Both the position numbers and the translations under genes were made by a program. DNA of 64,000 nt from CBDCUW01 sp965222745 (lineage in GTDB: Bacteria > Planctomycetota > Planctomycetia > Pirellulales > Pirellulaceae), in contig CBDCUW010000005.1 in NCBI GenBank assembly GCA_965222745.1, positions 3,286,001 through 3,350,000 on the forward strand, read 5' to 3'. Below the pieces are notes generated by a model that was not told the origin of the DNA, did no database searches, and was given only the letters and a program-made list of their open reading frames with translations. Shown piece by piece: positions 63,701 to 64,000 of this stretch. How positions within the stretch are numbered: the first letter of the stretch is position 1; the number at the start of each line of letters is the position of its first letter.

Positions 63701-64000
63701 TTCCGCCGGTCACTGTGATCCCATCCAAAGCTTGAATCGGATCAGCAGACAGCAAGACTCGATCGACGATCTGCTGAGGGGTCAGTGATGGATCAAAGTC
63801 GCGTACCAGGCTGAGCGCCCCAGCGACATGGGGCGCCGCCATCGAGGTACCGCTGGAATTTCCGTAACCCCCGCCGGGCAGTGTGCTGAGAATGTCGACG
63901 CCGGGCGCGCCGACGTCGACGCTTGTGCTTCCGAAGTTGGAGAAGATCGCGATTTGATCGTTGCGATCGGTCGCGGCGACGGCAACGATGTTATCCAGGT
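62937..64000 (-). CDS. Subtilisin-like serine protease (S8), C-terminal catalytic end, partial, with premature stop
   Basis: Open to the right window edge (frame at 63998). The visible part begins LDNIVAVAATDRND and has the S8 Ser-region GTSMAAPHVAGALSLVRDFD preceded by VDVGAPGVDILSTLPGGG; Asp and His of the triad lie outside the window. After the protease come an Ig-like repeat (SFNESIDASTFTLADIAQFS) and a malectin-like repeat (YTRVVHSDTYSTASGYGWQT) ending LNLGL then TAA at 62937, where other copies have Leu. Likely a secreted protease or adhesin of marine planctomycetes. The TAA cuts off three further repeats. Confidence 0.85.
   Translation of the reverse strand, partial: LDNIVAVAATDRNDQIAIFSNFGSTSVDVGAPGVDILSTLPGGGYGNSSGTSMAAPHVAGALSLVRDFDPSLTPQQIVDRVLLSADPIQALDGITVTGGRLNLASSLEPDTTGPQIADVQPDGLVLEPFSSLRISFNESIDASTFTLADIAQFSGPQGNIGITSIDPVAGSNSRQFDLTFPIQSEAGQYDLIVSPGILDRFGNQMDQNGNGTGGEIPGDEFNHQVVKADAVARYDFGTAISPVAAGYTRVVHSDTYSTASGYGWQTGPVFSLDRGGDPLTADINYTANATFAVDLPNGEYDVIVTLGEHILSHDLMGVFLEGVQMDSVSTAAGQFVANTYRTSVSDGQLNLGL

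Overview
The window reads as chromosomal DNA of a planctomycete, most likely a Pirellulaceae-type marine or biofilm member. Evidence: secreted sulfatases, DUF1080 proteins, PVC-type membrane-dehydrogenase/HEAT/cytochrome c proteins (CxxCH), PQQ-type beta-propellers, an ECF sigma factor translationally coupled to a Ser/Thr kinase, a TIGR02996 repeat-companion protein, and signal peptides on most products. No tRNA, rRNA or CRISPR array was seen. Genes are well packed, with start sites often set by ATGA/GTGA overlaps.

Layout. 1-8.1 kb: a DUF1080 protein cut by the window edge, an M49-like metallopeptidase, an FMN reductase, a DUF1080-glucose/sorbosone dehydrogenase fusion, a PQQ propeller and a ferritin-like protein. 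8.3-11.8 kb (minus): ECF sigma factor, zinc-finger Ser/Thr kinase and a secretin-N-like protein, a regulatory unit. 12.1-16.1 kb (plus): a double alpha/beta hydrolase coupled to a TIGR02996/LRR protein, followed by a large nested inverted repeat. 16.4-21.3 kb (minus): a giant SGNH-dehydrogenase-HEAT-PA14-cupredoxin-cytochrome c protein. 21.6-24.6 kb: an SGNH-DUF1080 protein and an ammonium transporter. 24.7-31.8 kb (plus): nitrilase-type hydrolase, ceramidase-like protein, PVC dehydrogenase/cytochrome and a LarA-type racemase.

31.8-39.7 kb is accessory in character: a 6.5-kb RHS/YD-repeat gene with one frameshift, a cysteine-rich C-terminal tip, a small CxxC protein directly downstream where an immunity gene would sit, and a displaced RHS fragment joined to unrelated sequence. 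40.1-46.0 kb (minus) holds adaptor, terpene-cyclase-like protein and two sulfatases; the divergent 46.3-49.8 kb set holds hydroxypyruvate-isomerase-like protein, sulfatase and MFS exporter. 49.9-52.9 kb: a phosphoesterase and an RmlD-type reductase. 53.0-58.6 kb: a VIT/VWA surface protein ending in Gly-rich/hydrophobic/Arg-rich sequence, followed 14 nt later by a rhombosortase-like rhomboid protease (a probable substrate/processing-enzyme pair) and a large PQQ propeller. The right end holds a YkgJ protein, an esterase, and a subtilisin-like protease with four 798-bp repeats interrupted by an in-frame TAA.

Five copies of a palindromic element (core GTAGGCCGACTTGTCCCC plus its reverse complement) lie between genes; two of them supply the stop codon of the gene they follow. 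Functions are assigned by reading motifs only; no search was run.
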